Shown here in pieces: positions 1-6,652 of a DNA stretch of 7,586 nt. Position numbers and translations under genes: made by a program. How positions within the stretch are numbered: the stretch's first letter is position 1; each line of letters begins with the position of its first letter. The DNA is from Nitrospinota bacterium (lineage in GTDB: Bacteria > Tectomicrobia > Entotheonellia > J063): assembly GCA_003696125.1 (NCBI GenBank), contig RFHZ01000951.1, positions 1 to 7,586 of the forward strand, given 5' to 3'. Below the pieces are notes generated by a model. The model had not been told where the DNA came from. It worked only from the letters and a program-made list of their open reading frames with translations, and ran no database searches.

Positions 1-204
1 CCACAGCAGGAGAGTAACCAGGAAAAGGGAGAGGGCGGCCAGGGCCAGTACCCGTAGTGGTCTGGCCTGGGAGAGGGCCAGCGGGTAAGCGAGCAGAAGG
101 CCTTCCAGCACCAGGAGTGCTATGGTCAGCCCAGACGCCTTTTTTGTCTCCGCACTCCTTCCAGAGCGAGGAGTACCGTCTCTAAAGGGGTTATGCCATC
201 CCAT
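1..204 (-). CDS. N-terminus of a membrane protein, possibly TgpA-like transglutaminase (partial)
   Basis: An open minus-strand frame runs from an ATG at 204..202 off the left edge, giving 68 visible codons. The first 27 or so residues are polar and basic. From about residue 28 the chain becomes strongly hydrophobic (IALLVLEGLLLAYPLAL, then after a short SQARPLR turn VLALAALSLFLVTLLLW), which reads as two membrane helices. The ATG is preceded by AGGAAG six bases upstream, but using it means a 79-base overlap with the end of the DUF58 gene. Shorter alternatives are a CTG at 129..127 or a GTG at 111..109, both with poorer start signals. Following a MoxR-DUF58 pair, the usual next gene is a TgpA/transglutaminase-core protein that begins with a bundle of membrane helices, so that is the inferred identity. 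The catalytic domain is outside the window, so the family call rests on position and hydrophobicity only. Confidence 0.5.
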   Translation of the reverse strand, partial: MGWHNPFRDGTPRSGRSAETKKASGLTIALLVLEGLLLAYPLALSQARPLRVLALAALSLFLVTLLLW

Positions 205-1403
205 TCCACGCTTCCTATTCCCAGCCGGTATAGCTGGGCGATCCGCTGTTTCCAGCGTAACCTCCAAAGCCGGGAGGCCAGCCTGTTTGTCGGGGTATCG
301 GGGAAAACCTGGTTCAGGACAAGGGCAGGGGAGGGGATAATCAGATTGACATCGAATCTCCGCGCCGCGAGATCAGCCAGGGCATGAAAGATCCGTTGAT
401 CGAGGAGGGGAGAGAAGACGATCACCAGCGCCCGGGGAGGGAGGATGCGTTTGGGAACCAGGGTAATATCCTTGGAGACGTAACTGAAGGTCACCTGGCT
501 GTCTAAGAGCCGGTCCATGATCCGGTAGAACTGTTGAGCCCCCATGGCCGGCTTCACCCAGCGGAGCATCCCCCCATAATCGAGCAACCCTACCCGGTCT
601 TTGCGTTGCAGATAGTAATGGGCCAGGGAGGCGGCTCCTCTCACACTGAGGTCTAGGGTGTTGAAGCGTTGATCACCCACCTGGAGGAGGCTATCGATCA
701 TGATGATCACGTCGGCGTTCCGTTCCCGGGCATATTCGTTCACATAGATATGCGACCAGCGTTGAGAGACCCGCCAGTTGATACGACGGAAATTATCTCC
801 AGCGATGTAGGAACGGGTATTGCTGTACTCCAGTCCCTCCCCATGGCTCTGAGACACGTAGTTCCCTGCGTACACCTGGGTGTGTGAGGGCAGGAGACCT
901 CGCCGGAGAAAGGAGAGGCGGGGGTAGATGAGCAAAGGATGAGGGAGAGCATGTACCTGTTCCTGCCAGAAGAGACCGGGGAAATGGCTTGCCTGCCCGG
1001 CAAGGGGACCGAGCAGGAGGCGTCCTCGCCGCTGGCAGCAAAGCCGGTAGGTGATGACCTCGCGCTCTCCGGCCTGCAGGGAGAGCACCTGACACGGGTT
1101 TCCTGCCTGAACGGTCACAGAAGGAGACAAACGGGTGGTGAGCGCGAGCAGGGGGAGAGGGGTGTGCGCGGTTATGGTGATGTGCACCTCCACCTCGTCT
1201 CCTTCCTGCACTTCCTGAGGGAAGAAGCTGGACTCAAGCGTATAGCGGGAAGGGGAGTAGAGCCAGAGTCCAAGAAGGATGGCTCCCAGGCAGGGAAGGG
1301 GGAGGAGGAGAAGCTCTATTCGCCGCAGCAGGACACTGCTGCCCAGGCAGAGAGCGATAAAGACCAGGTAGTAGTAAAGGCGTCGGGCGAGGATCGGTCG
1401 CAT
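126..1403 (-). CDS. DUF58 domain-containing membrane protein (MoxR partner)
   Basis: A 425-residue protein. Two hydrophobic segments at about 10-26 and 31-49 anchor it in the membrane, followed by a beta-rich region (about 55-160). The DUF58 signature lies at about 197-215 (RSYIAGDNFRRINWRVSQR), with the conserved Arg, Gly-Asp and Ile-Asn-Trp positions in place. A von Willebrand A-like segment follows, starting at the beta strand DVIIMID (231-237). The metal-site motif expected there (DxSxS) is degenerate: after Asp237 the chain reads S-L-L-Q. DUF58 proteins are encoded next to MoxR ATPases and are thought to link the ATPase to its client at the membrane. The ATG lies 8 bases after the MoxR stop, with only a short AGGG before it, so translation is probably coupled. 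The length is normal for the family and no frameshift is seen. Confidence 0.93.
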   Translation of the reverse strand: MRPILARRLYYYLVFIALCLGSSVLLRRIELLLLPLPCLGAILLGLWLYSPSRYTLESSFFPQEVQEGDEVEVHITITAHTPLPLLALTTRLSPSVTVQAGNPCQVLSLQAGEREVITYRLCCQRRGRLLLGPLAGQASHFPGLFWQEQVHALPHPLLIYPRLSFLRRGLLPSHTQVYAGNYVSQSHGEGLEYSNTRSYIAGDNFRRINWRVSQRWSHIYVNEYARERNADVIIMIDSLLQVGDQRFNTLDLSVRGAASLAHYYLQRKDRVGLLDYGGMLRWVKPAMGAQQFYRIMDRLLDSQVTFSYVSKDITLVPKRILPPRALVIVFSPLLDQRIFHALADLAARRFDVNLIIPSPALVLNQVFPDTPTNRLASRLWRLRWKQRIAQLYRLGIGSVEWDGITPLETVLLALEGVRRQKRRLG

Positions 1404-1411
1404 ACCCTGTA

Positions 1412-2365
1412 CTATTCCGCTTTGGGGGTAGGAACGGTATCAAGGATCTGCTGGATTATGGTCTCTTCTGGTATCCGGCTCACCCAGAGCTCTGGCTTCA
1501 TGATGATGCGGTGAGAGAGGCCGACAACGGCTACGGCTTTGACATCATCGGGAATGACAAAATCGCGTACCTGCAGGGCAGCCCGGGCCCGGGCCAGCTT
1601 GAAAAGGGCCAGGGAGCCCCGGGGAGAGGCCCCCACTTCGATTTTAGGGTTGCGCCGGGTCTCGCTGACCAGATCGACTATATACCGTTCGATGGCCTTG
1701 CTCACATAGATGTTTTCCACCGTCTGCTGCATCTCTAACAGGGTATGGTGGTCTACGATCTGACCGATATGGACTTCATCTGACCGTCGTTGCTGTCGAC
1801 GGGCCAGGATCTCTTGTTCTTCTTCTGGCGAGGGATAGCCCACACTGAGCTTGAGGAGAAACCGGTCGAGTTGAGCCTCTGGTAAGGGATAGGTCCCCTC
1901 AAATTCGATCGGATTTTGCGTTGCGATCACGATGAAGGGAGGAGAGAGCGGATACCGGTTCCCTTCAATGGTGATCTGGCGTTCCTGCATCGCTTCTAGC
2001 AGGGCCGCCTGCGTTTTGGGAGTGGCCCGGTTGATCTCATCGGCGAGCAAGAGGTTGGTAAAGAGGGGGCCGGGACGAAACTCAAAGGTGCCTTTCTGCT
2101 GGTTATAGATATACCCACCGGTGAGGTCGCCGGGTAAAAGATCAGGGGTAAACTGCACGCGACGGAACTGCAGATCGGTGCTTTCGGCAAAGAGCTGGGC
2201 AATCAGGGTCTTGGCCAGCCCTGGATAGTCTTCGATCAGGATATGTCCGTTGGAGACGATGCCGAGGAGGATCTGTTCCAGCACCTCTCGTTTTCCGATG
2301 ATGATCTCACCGATCTTCTGCACGATCTGCTGGCAGCATTGGGCAAAGTCTTTCACATGCATCAT
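1412..2365 (-). CDS. MoxR family AAA+ ATPase
   Basis: A 317-residue cytoplasmic AAA+ ATPase of the MoxR class, full length for the family. Numbered from the ATG at 2365, the Walker A region is EDYPGLAKT (45-53), in the P-G-x-[AG]-K-T form typical of MoxR. Walker B is LLLADEIN (105-112) with the catalytic Asp-Glu pair. Sensor 1 and the following conserved stretch ATQNPIEFEGTYPLPEAQLDRF span about 148-169, including Asn151 and Arg168. The sensor 2 region is GASPRGSLAL (245-254). The frame can be extended to a TTG at 2398, but that would run 26 bases into the upstream gene with no ribosome binding site. The family fold begins just after the ATG pair at 2365/2362, so I prefer this start, 7 bases after the preceding stop. 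MoxR ATPases act as chaperone-like remodelling factors with DUF58 and VWA-type partners. The client here is unknown. Confidence 0.95.
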   Translation of the reverse strand: MMHVKDFAQCCQQIVQKIGEIIIGKREVLEQILLGIVSNGHILIEDYPGLAKTLIAQLFAESTDLQFRRVQFTPDLLPGDLTGGYIYNQQKGTFEFRPGPLFTNLLLADEINRATPKTQAALLEAMQERQITIEGNRYPLSPPFIVIATQNPIEFEGTYPLPEAQLDRFLLKLSVGYPSPEEEQEILARRQQRRSDEVHIGQIVDHHTLLEMQQTVENIYVSKAIERYIVDLVSETRRNPKIEVGASPRGSLALFKLARARAALQVRDFVIPDDVKAVAVVGLSHRIIMKPELWVSRIPEETIIQQILDTVPTPKAE

Positions 2366-2372
2366 AGAAACT

Positions 2373-2915
2373 TCACAGCGCTTCGATCCGCGCAACAAGG
2401 GTTTGCAGATACCTGAGGGTGACCCGTTTCCCTCGAAAGCGCTCTGCGTCTAGCAAGAGTTCGCGAAGCAGGGGATCAGGGGGGAGGGGGAGAGAGGACT
2501 GGTCCCCCTCAGGCGATTGATGGTGATCCTGGAGTTGAGGTGCCATCAACTGGAGTAATTGCGGGCGCAGGATCCGGTAAAAGTAGTTTCGTTTTCGCAT
2601 CGCATAGCGCACATCCCGGCGTATCCGCTCCCATTCCAGGGTGGTGTGCGGTGGAGAATCCTGTGCGGGCCAGAGGGGCGGGTCAGCAGAGAAAAAGGGG
2701 GCAAGCCTCCGATAGATGGCGGAGAGGAGCTTGCTGAGGATGAGGAAGAATCCTCCGTAGAGGAGGCTCAAGAGGGCAATCAGTTTGAGCGGTGCACTGA
2801 CAAAGGTATAGAGGGGAAGACCGAAGATCAGGAGCAGGGCGAGAAGGGCCAGATAGGGGATGGGGAGGAGAAATCCCTTTATCCATCGGTCTTCAGGTGT
2901 GGTAAACATCGGCAT
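2373..2915 (-). CDS. unrecognised two-helix membrane protein of the MoxR module
   Basis: A 180-residue protein whose family I do not recognise with certainty. Two hydrophobic segments at about 13-36 and 42-65 are followed by a basic, soluble C-terminal part. That part contains the stretch RKRNYFYRILRPQLLQLM (107-124) and ends in a likely amphipathic helix, LRYLQTLVARIEAL (167-180). The ATG at 2915 is supported by GGAG with a 6-base spacer and lies inside the end of the DUF4129 gene, overlapping it by 23 bases. Its stop is 7 bases before the preferred MoxR start. This tight packing argues for co-translation with, and a role in, the MoxR/DUF58/DUF4129 module. From memory the arrangement (two helices, Leu-Arg-Pro-x-Leu, terminal leucine-rich helix) resembles unnamed proteins in actinobacterial MoxR operons. 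That is a weak inference. No enzymatic motif is visible. Confidence 0.85.
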   Translation of the reverse strand: MPMFTTPEDRWIKGFLLPIPYLALLALLLIFGLPLYTFVSAPLKLIALLSLLYGGFFLILSKLLSAIYRRLAPFFSADPPLWPAQDSPPHTTLEWERIRRDVRYAMRKRNYFYRILRPQLLQLMAPQLQDHHQSPEGDQSSLPLPPDPLLRELLLDAERFRGKRVTLRYLQTLVARIEAL

Positions 2916-3822
2916 TTACTTCTCCGCTTTGCAGAGCCGCTCGAATCGCCTCCAGGTGTGAGATGGCGGCAGCTCTTTCCCCTTCGCCCAGGGGATGGAG
3001 GCTGAATTTTGCCTGGTGGAAGAGGGTGGTCAGACCGGCAACATGCTCTCGCGGTACAGGGAACCGATAGAGCGCCTCCTGCATGAATTCGAGAGGGGTG
3101 GCGGCAGGACGACGCGGGAGTCCATGCGCAGCGAGGAGATGCTCAAACTGACGATAGGCCGCGATGATGCCGCTCCGGGTGTCTCTATGCCGGGAAAGGG
3201 CTTCTATACTCGTGTCTACGGCCTGTAAGAGGTCCTCTGTAGCTCCGGCTTCCTCTTCTCCTTCCTGTAGGTCGAGCACCCCACCCTGCAGGAGCCAGCA
3301 CCCGACCACGATAAAGGCCAGGAAGAGGAGACTCAAGATGCCGAACAGGAGGTAGCCGAATAAGGAGGATGAGTATGCGGGGAGAGGAGACTCGCCTTGC
3401 AAGAGGGAGGAGAGGTCACGGAACAGGGTGAAGAGATGCTGGAGATTTACTTCCATCTCCTGTCGATGATAGGTATAGAGGTAAAGGATCAGCAGGGTGA
3501 GAAGGAGAAAGGGGCAGAGGGAGAGGAACATCTGAGTGAGAAAGGAGCGTTTTCGATTTTCCTCCTGTTCTGCCTCTTCTCTACGCCGCTGTTCCCTGTG
3601 GCTGCTGACGACCAGGGCTATAGATACCAGGACACAGAGGAGGGCAAGGGTAAAGAGCACCTGGTAGAGGACGGCTGGCAGTACAGGGAGCAGTTTATAC
3701 CGGCCTCCCACCTCTTCCGGTCGCGTCCCGAGGTTAATGACACTGATCCCCAGCAAGAGGAGGAAGATCCCGATCAACACAGAAGCTCCCCAGGAGAACT
3801 TCCCGGTTTGCGGCTTCTCCAT
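2893..3822 (-). CDS. DUF4129 domain-containing membrane protein
   Basis: A 309-residue membrane protein. Hydrophobic segments at about 11-31, 47-72, 96-117 and 152-179 predict four helices. Between helices 2 and 3 is a highly charged stretch (about 75-93, rich in Arg and Glu), and after helix 4 a short acidic segment. The C-terminal domain at about 218-297 matches DUF4129 in pattern: AAYRQFEHLLAAHGLPR, then TPLEFMQEAL, a leucine-rich LTTLFHQAKFSLHPLGEGE and a closing helix SHLEAIRAAL. DUF4129 is known both as a C-terminal domain of TgpA-like transglutaminases and as stand-alone membrane proteins in MoxR/DUF58 operons; this is the stand-alone form. The ATG at 3822 follows a purine-rich GGGGGAACAGGG leader. 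It is the first gene of the tightly overlapping left block, 80 bases after the small gene upstream. No clear promoter is visible in that gap. Confidence 0.88.
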   Translation of the reverse strand: MEKPQTGKFSWGASVLIGIFLLLLGISVINLGTRPEEVGGRYKLLPVLPAVLYQVLFTLALLCVLVSIALVVSSHREQRRREEAEQEENRKRSFLTQMFLSLCPFLLLTLLILYLYTYHRQEMEVNLQHLFTLFRDLSSLLQGESPLPAYSSSLFGYLLFGILSLLFLAFIVVGCWLLQGGVLDLQEGEEEAGATEDLLQAVDTSIEALSRHRDTRSGIIAAYRQFEHLLAAHGLPRRPAATPLEFMQEALYRFPVPREHVAGLTTLFHQAKFSLHPLGEGERAAAISHLEAIRAALQSGEVNADVYHT

Positions 3823-3902
3823 ATTCCCTGTTCCCCCTTTGCCCTACAGAGATAGAAAGCACACCCGTTTTTCTCTGCCTTCTCGCTCCTCCCTGGAGGC
3901 GG

Positions 3903-4133
3903 TTATTCCCCTGTCCCGTGCTGTTCAGAGGGAAGGGGGGTACGTTTATCATATCCGATGGTGGTAATAGAGAAACGCCGTTCGCTATACTCTCCGGTAA
4001 AGCTCAGGACATGAGGGAATCGCTCCCGGATGAGATGCGTTACCAGGTTTTCGATATCAGCCTGTATGGCCAGAGCCCAGGTTTCCCATCGCTCTGAGTT
4101 CGTTGTCTCTTCAGGATTCTGCGGGTAGTTCAT
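3903..4133 (-). CDS. small unrecognised protein next to DinB-fold gene
   Basis: A polar protein of 76 residues from the ATG at 4133. I do not recognise it. A likely amphipathic helix (ALAIQADIENLVTHLIRERF, about 20-39) is followed by probable beta strands (VLSFTGEYSERRFSITTIGYD, about 42-62) and a disordered, polar tail. There is no signal peptide or membrane helix. The frame can also start at a GTG (4148..4146) that overlaps the DinB gene stop (TAGTG). I prefer the ATG because GGGAG lies 6 bases upstream of it. Either way the gene is directly coupled to the DinB-fold gene and probably shares its transcript. A real gene is likely given the packing and lack of a competing frame, but the function is unknown. 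Confidence 0.72.
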   Translation of the reverse strand: MNYPQNPEETTNSERWETWALAIQADIENLVTHLIRERFPHVLSFTGEYSERRFSITTIGYDKRTPLPSEQHGTGE

Positions 4134-4147
4134 CCCTCTCTCCCTCA

Positions 4148-4648
4148 CTATTCCCCACCCCTCTCTCTTCCTAAAAAGTTTCCACTATCCGGGGGGGTCA
4201 GGCCTAGTAGGCGCATATAGGTGAAGAGTTGGCCTCGATGATGGAGTTGATGGGCAAGGTCGCCCAGTATGAGGTGGAGTGCAGGGCGCTTGCCGGCCGG
4301 GGTTTCGATGGTCGTGGTAAACCAGTACGGCTCCTCGAAGAGTTCCTGGGTCTCAAAGAAAACCCCCTCTATGAACGAGTAGAGCATCTCTTTGTTCTTG
4401 GGGATAAAGGGGAGCCAGTTCCGGTACTCTGAGTCATCCATCTCCCGCGAAATGATGCTCTGTATGTAAAATTTCTGTTTCAGGTACATATGGTAAAATA
4501 GCTGGCGTATGCTCATGACCTCTGGAGCAGGTCGAAAATCGAGCTGCTCATCCGAAAGCATTTCCAGGCAGCGCAGGTTGGAGTCATGCACCTCTGCCAG
4601 ATAGGGCAGTAAGTCCTGTGGGGTAAGGTATTGTACTTCGTCTCCCAT
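4148..4648 (-). CDS. DinB-fold (DUF664-like) protein with His triad
   Basis: A 166-residue soluble protein with the four-helix DinB/YfiT-type fold. The metal-binding histidines of the family are in place: His53 in IRQLFYHM, and His133 and His137 in DLAHQLHHRGQ. The latter is followed by the usual continuation, a helix ending in LLGLTPP (147-153). Members of this superfamily include metal-dependent thiol (bacillithiol, mycothiol) S-transferases and many uncharacterised stress-linked proteins. The sequence does not tell which chemistry applies here. The ATG at 4648 has AGGAGG 10 bases upstream and a plausible promoter before that. The stop codon touches the small gene that follows. The upstream terminator separates it from the sugar importer, so it is probably an independent transcription unit. 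Confidence 0.9.
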   Translation of the reverse strand: MGDEVQYLTPQDLLPYLAEVHDSNLRCLEMLSDEQLDFRPAPEVMSIRQLFYHMYLKQKFYIQSIISREMDDSEYRNWLPFIPKNKEMLYSFIEGVFFETQELFEEPYWFTTTIETPAGKRPALHLILGDLAHQLHHRGQLFTYMRLLGLTPPDSGNFLGRERGGE

Positions 4649-4710
4649 GCTTGGCCCACCCTCCTGTATTGCTGAGTATCATTCTATTCCTCTGCTAGCA
4701 CTCTACACAA
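4646..4710 (-). promoter_or_regulatory. candidate promoter and ribosome binding site for the DinB-fold gene
   Basis: On the minus strand a -35-like TTGTGT (4710..4705) is separated by 18 bases from a -10-like TAGAAT (4686..4681), which matches TATAAT at five of six positions. A second candidate pair slightly upstream is TTGTCT and TAGAGT with a 17-base spacer. The ribosome binding site AGGAGG is at 4665..4660. The position, just after a terminator and just before the gene, supports a promoter here. The box assignments are by eye. Confidence 0.45.
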
Positions 4711-4754
4711 CTTTTGCCCGCAAGACAAGAGGAAAATGGGCCAGAATTTTCCGG

Positions 4755-4788
4755 AAAAAAACTCCCTCCAGAGGGCAAAAGAGGGGGA
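4755..4788 (-). terminator. intrinsic terminator of the sugar importer operon
   Basis: Immediately after the second permease stop, CCCTC (4785..4781) can pair with GAGGG (4768..4764) across a 12-base loop. An alternative tighter hairpin is CCCT/AGGG with a CTGG loop. Two bases after the stem comes an uninterrupted run of seven T (4761..4755). The hairpin is modest but the T-tract and position fit Rho-independent termination of the importer transcript. Confidence 0.62.
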
Positions 4789-4789
4789 A

Positions 4790-5644
4790 CTACTGCTTGA
4801 GGCTTCCCGAAGTTAAACCGGAGATGTAATAATCCATGAGGAAGGAGTACATCACCACAACCGGCAGGGCAGCCAGGAGGGCTCCTGCCATCAATTCTCC
4901 CCAGAAATAGACATCTCCTTTGATAAGCTGAGTAACCGCGCCTACGGTGAGTACCTGTTCCTCTGGGGCATAGATATAGGCCAGGGGATAGATGAATCCG
5001 GCCCAGGAGACGGTGAAGGCAAACATGGTTGCCGCAATGAGGCCGGGAAGCGTTACAGGGAGGAAGACCCGAAAGAGCATCTGCAGATAACTGGCCCCAT
5101 CGACGAATGCCGCTTCGTCGAGTTCCTTGGGGACAGAGGAGAAGTAGCCGATGAGGACCCAGGTACAGAAAGGAACAATACTGGTAGGATAGACCAGGAC
5201 AAGGGCCCACTTGGAATTGAGGAGTCCCAGGTTCGCCACAAATTTGAAGAGGGGGATGAACAGGAGGGTAGGGGGGACGAGGTAGGTACAGAATATCCCC
5301 AGCCCCAGAGTTTCGGAACCGAAAAAGCGCATGCGGGTCAGGGCATAAGCGGCCAGGATACTGATGGTAAGGGAGATGATCGTGACCAGAACGGCAACGA
5401 TGAAGGTGTTCTTAAAGAAGATAAGGAAATTGGTTTTGGTAAAGAGGTCGATGTAGTGTTTCAGGGTGGGGGAGGAGTGAATAACGAAGGGAATCCCTTT
5501 CAGGCTCTCGATCTCCTGGTTGGTCTTAAAGGAGGTGAGTGCCATCCAGTACAGGGGGAAAAGGGTAAAGATCATGAAAGGGGCGAGTGCACAGTAAGAG
5601 AGAAAGACCTTGATTCTTTTTCGAGTACGCATTGATCGTATCAT
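4790..5644 (-). CDS. carbohydrate ABC transporter permease, MalG type
   Basis: A 284-residue integral membrane protein of the binding-protein-dependent permease family (CUT1, MalG/UgpE-like). A first helix at about 13-36 ends in LFPLYWMALTSFK, the usual MalG-type N-terminus. Further hydrophobic segments lie at about 74-103, 115-138, 147-167, 198-222 and 252-274. The EAA loop that docks the ATPase is at about 177-198 (DEAAFVDGASYLQMLFRVFLPV), with the conserved Glu-Ala-Ala, Gly and Leu-Pro positions. The ATG overlaps the stop of the first permease (ATGA), with AGGAG 6 bases upstream. It forms the transmembrane pore with that permease. The length is normal. The sugar transported cannot be told from the sequence. 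Confidence 0.95.
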   Translation of the reverse strand: MIRSMRTRKRIKVFLSYCALAPFMIFTLFPLYWMALTSFKTNQEIESLKGIPFVIHSSPTLKHYIDLFTKTNFLIFFKNTFIVAVLVTIISLTISILAAYALTRMRFFGSETLGLGIFCTYLVPPTLLFIPLFKFVANLGLLNSKWALVLVYPTSIVPFCTWVLIGYFSSVPKELDEAAFVDGASYLQMLFRVFLPVTLPGLIAATMFAFTVSWAGFIYPLAYIYAPEEQVLTVGAVTQLIKGDVYFWGELMAGALLAALPVVVMYSFLMDYYISGLTSGSLKQ

Positions 5645-6576
5645 CGTGTACTCCTACGCACCATATGGAGGATAAAGAAAGCGGCAATGGCTAAGAAGGG
5701 GAACATGAAGAGGGAGACTGCCGCTCCTCTCGGTACATTGCCCGATTCGATGCCCAGGGTAAAAGAATAGGTCCCGAAGAGATGGGTAGAGTAACGGGGG
5801 CCACCTCGGGTCATGACACGAACGATATCGAAATTGGCAAAGGTGACGATGGTAGAGAACATCATGGTGATGGCGATGATATTGCGCAGCAAGGGGAAGG
5901 TGACGAATCGAAAGCGCTGCAGGATACCCGCCCCATCGATCTCCGAAGCTTCGTAGAGTTCTTCTGGGATGGACTGTAACCCGGCCAGGTACATGATCAT
6001 GAAGAAGGGGGTCCCAAACCAGATGTTGGTAAGGATGACGGCAAAGCGAGCCCAGAAGGGGTCACTTAACCAGGGAACCGCGTTGAATCCAAGCTGTACC
6101 AGGATCCAGTTCAGGGCACTGTGCGTCGGTTCGAAGATCCACCACCAGCCCAGGGTACTTAGAGAGAGGGGCATGACCCAGGGGATCAGTGCTATCCCCC
6201 GCCAGATACGTTGTCCCCTTGCAGGGAGGTTGTTGATAATCAATGCCAGGGTGAGTCCAAAGAGGGCTTTGAAAAAGACGGCGGTCAGGGTAAAGGTGAA
6301 GGAATTGCGGACAACTAGCCAGAAGGTGTTGCTCTTCAACAGCCGTCTATAGTTGTACAATCCCTTGAACTTGGTCTCTTTTTTGTTGAGGGTACTCAGA
6401 TAGATCGAATAGAAAAAGGGATAGACTACGAGCCCAAGAATAACTATCAGCAGGGGGAGGATGAGCCAGTAAGCGATGAAACGTCTTGAACGCAGTTTCA
6501 TGAAGAGCGAGACCTGCTGCCGCCTCTCTCCTCCCGCTGTTGTCCCCTGTTGCCTGTTCGTATCCCTGACCGCCAT
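5641..6576 (-). CDS. carbohydrate ABC transporter permease, MalF/UgpA type
   Basis: A 311-residue integral membrane protein, full length for the short MalF/UgpA class. A polar, basic cytoplasmic N-terminus (about 1-32) precedes the first helix (about 33-58, ending in YPFFYSIYLS, typical of the class). More helices follow at about 92-116, 126-148, 175-200, 230-250 and 284-305. The EAA loop is at about 209-228 (EASEIDGAGILQRFRFVTFP), with the conserved Glu-Ala, Asp-Gly-Ala and Phe-Pro elements. The ATG at 6576 is preceded by a long purine run containing GGGAGG 8 bases upstream. It pairs with the MalG-type permease encoded immediately downstream. It follows the solute-binding protein gene after a 76-base gap that contains a hairpin. 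Confidence 0.95.
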   Translation of the reverse strand: MAVRDTNRQQGTTAGGERRQQVSLFMKLRSRRFIAYWLILPLLIVILGLVVYPFFYSIYLSTLNKKETKFKGLYNYRRLLKSNTFWLVVRNSFTFTLTAVFFKALFGLTLALIINNLPARGQRIWRGIALIPWVMPLSLSTLGWWWIFEPTHSALNWILVQLGFNAVPWLSDPFWARFAVILTNIWFGTPFFMIMYLAGLQSIPEELYEASEIDGAGILQRFRFVTFPLLRNIIAITMMFSTIVTFANFDIVRVMTRGGPRYSTHLFGTYSFTLGIESGNVPRGAAVSLFMFPFLAIAAFFILHMVRRSTR

Positions 6577-6603
6577 AACCTCCCCCTCCCTTCTCTCCTG
6601 GGC

Positions 6604-6634
6604 CTGATCCCCCAGGTCTGCTCTGGGAGATCAG
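6604..6634 (-). other. intercistronic RNA hairpin between binding protein and permease genes
   Basis: In the minus-strand transcript CUGAUCUCCCAG (6634..6623) pairs with CUGGGGGAUCAG (6615..6604): 12 consecutive pairs, one of them a G-U wobble, closing a 7-base loop. No T-run follows in the direction of transcription, so it does not look like a full terminator. Hairpins at this position in sugar importer operons commonly protect the 3' end of the binding-protein message or attenuate downstream expression. On the opposite strand the wobble becomes an A-C mismatch, although a short T5 run lies just beyond it there. Confidence 0.7.
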
Positions 6635-6652
6635 GATCTTTTTCGCAGGGGA

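Noticed and set aside
939-1514. 191-codon plus-strand open frame
   Set aside because: It lies antisense to the DUF58 and MoxR genes, whose family motifs are clear, and its translation is low-complexity and charged with no recognisable domain.
2366-2398. Upstream TTG start extending MoxR by 11 residues
   Set aside because: There is no ribosome binding site, it overlaps the preceding gene, and the extra residues precede the normal start of the family fold.
2559-3855. Several plus-strand open frames of 63-152 codons, rich in Glu and Gly
   Set aside because: They are antisense shadows of leucine-rich membrane protein genes, whose CTC/CTT-type codons read as GAG/AAG-type codons on the other strand.
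3884-3901. Inverted repeat after the small gene, CCTCC and GGAGG
   Set aside because: The loop would be only two bases unless the stem is shortened, and no T-run follows, so it is not supportable as a terminator.
5661-5668. CCATATGG palindrome near the permease gene junction
   Set aside because: It lies inside permease coding sequence, is only 8 bases, and does not extend on either side.
6604-6643. Plus-strand terminator (hairpin followed by T5)
   Set aside because: No plus-strand gene is supported upstream of it, and the stem has an A-C mismatch in that orientation.
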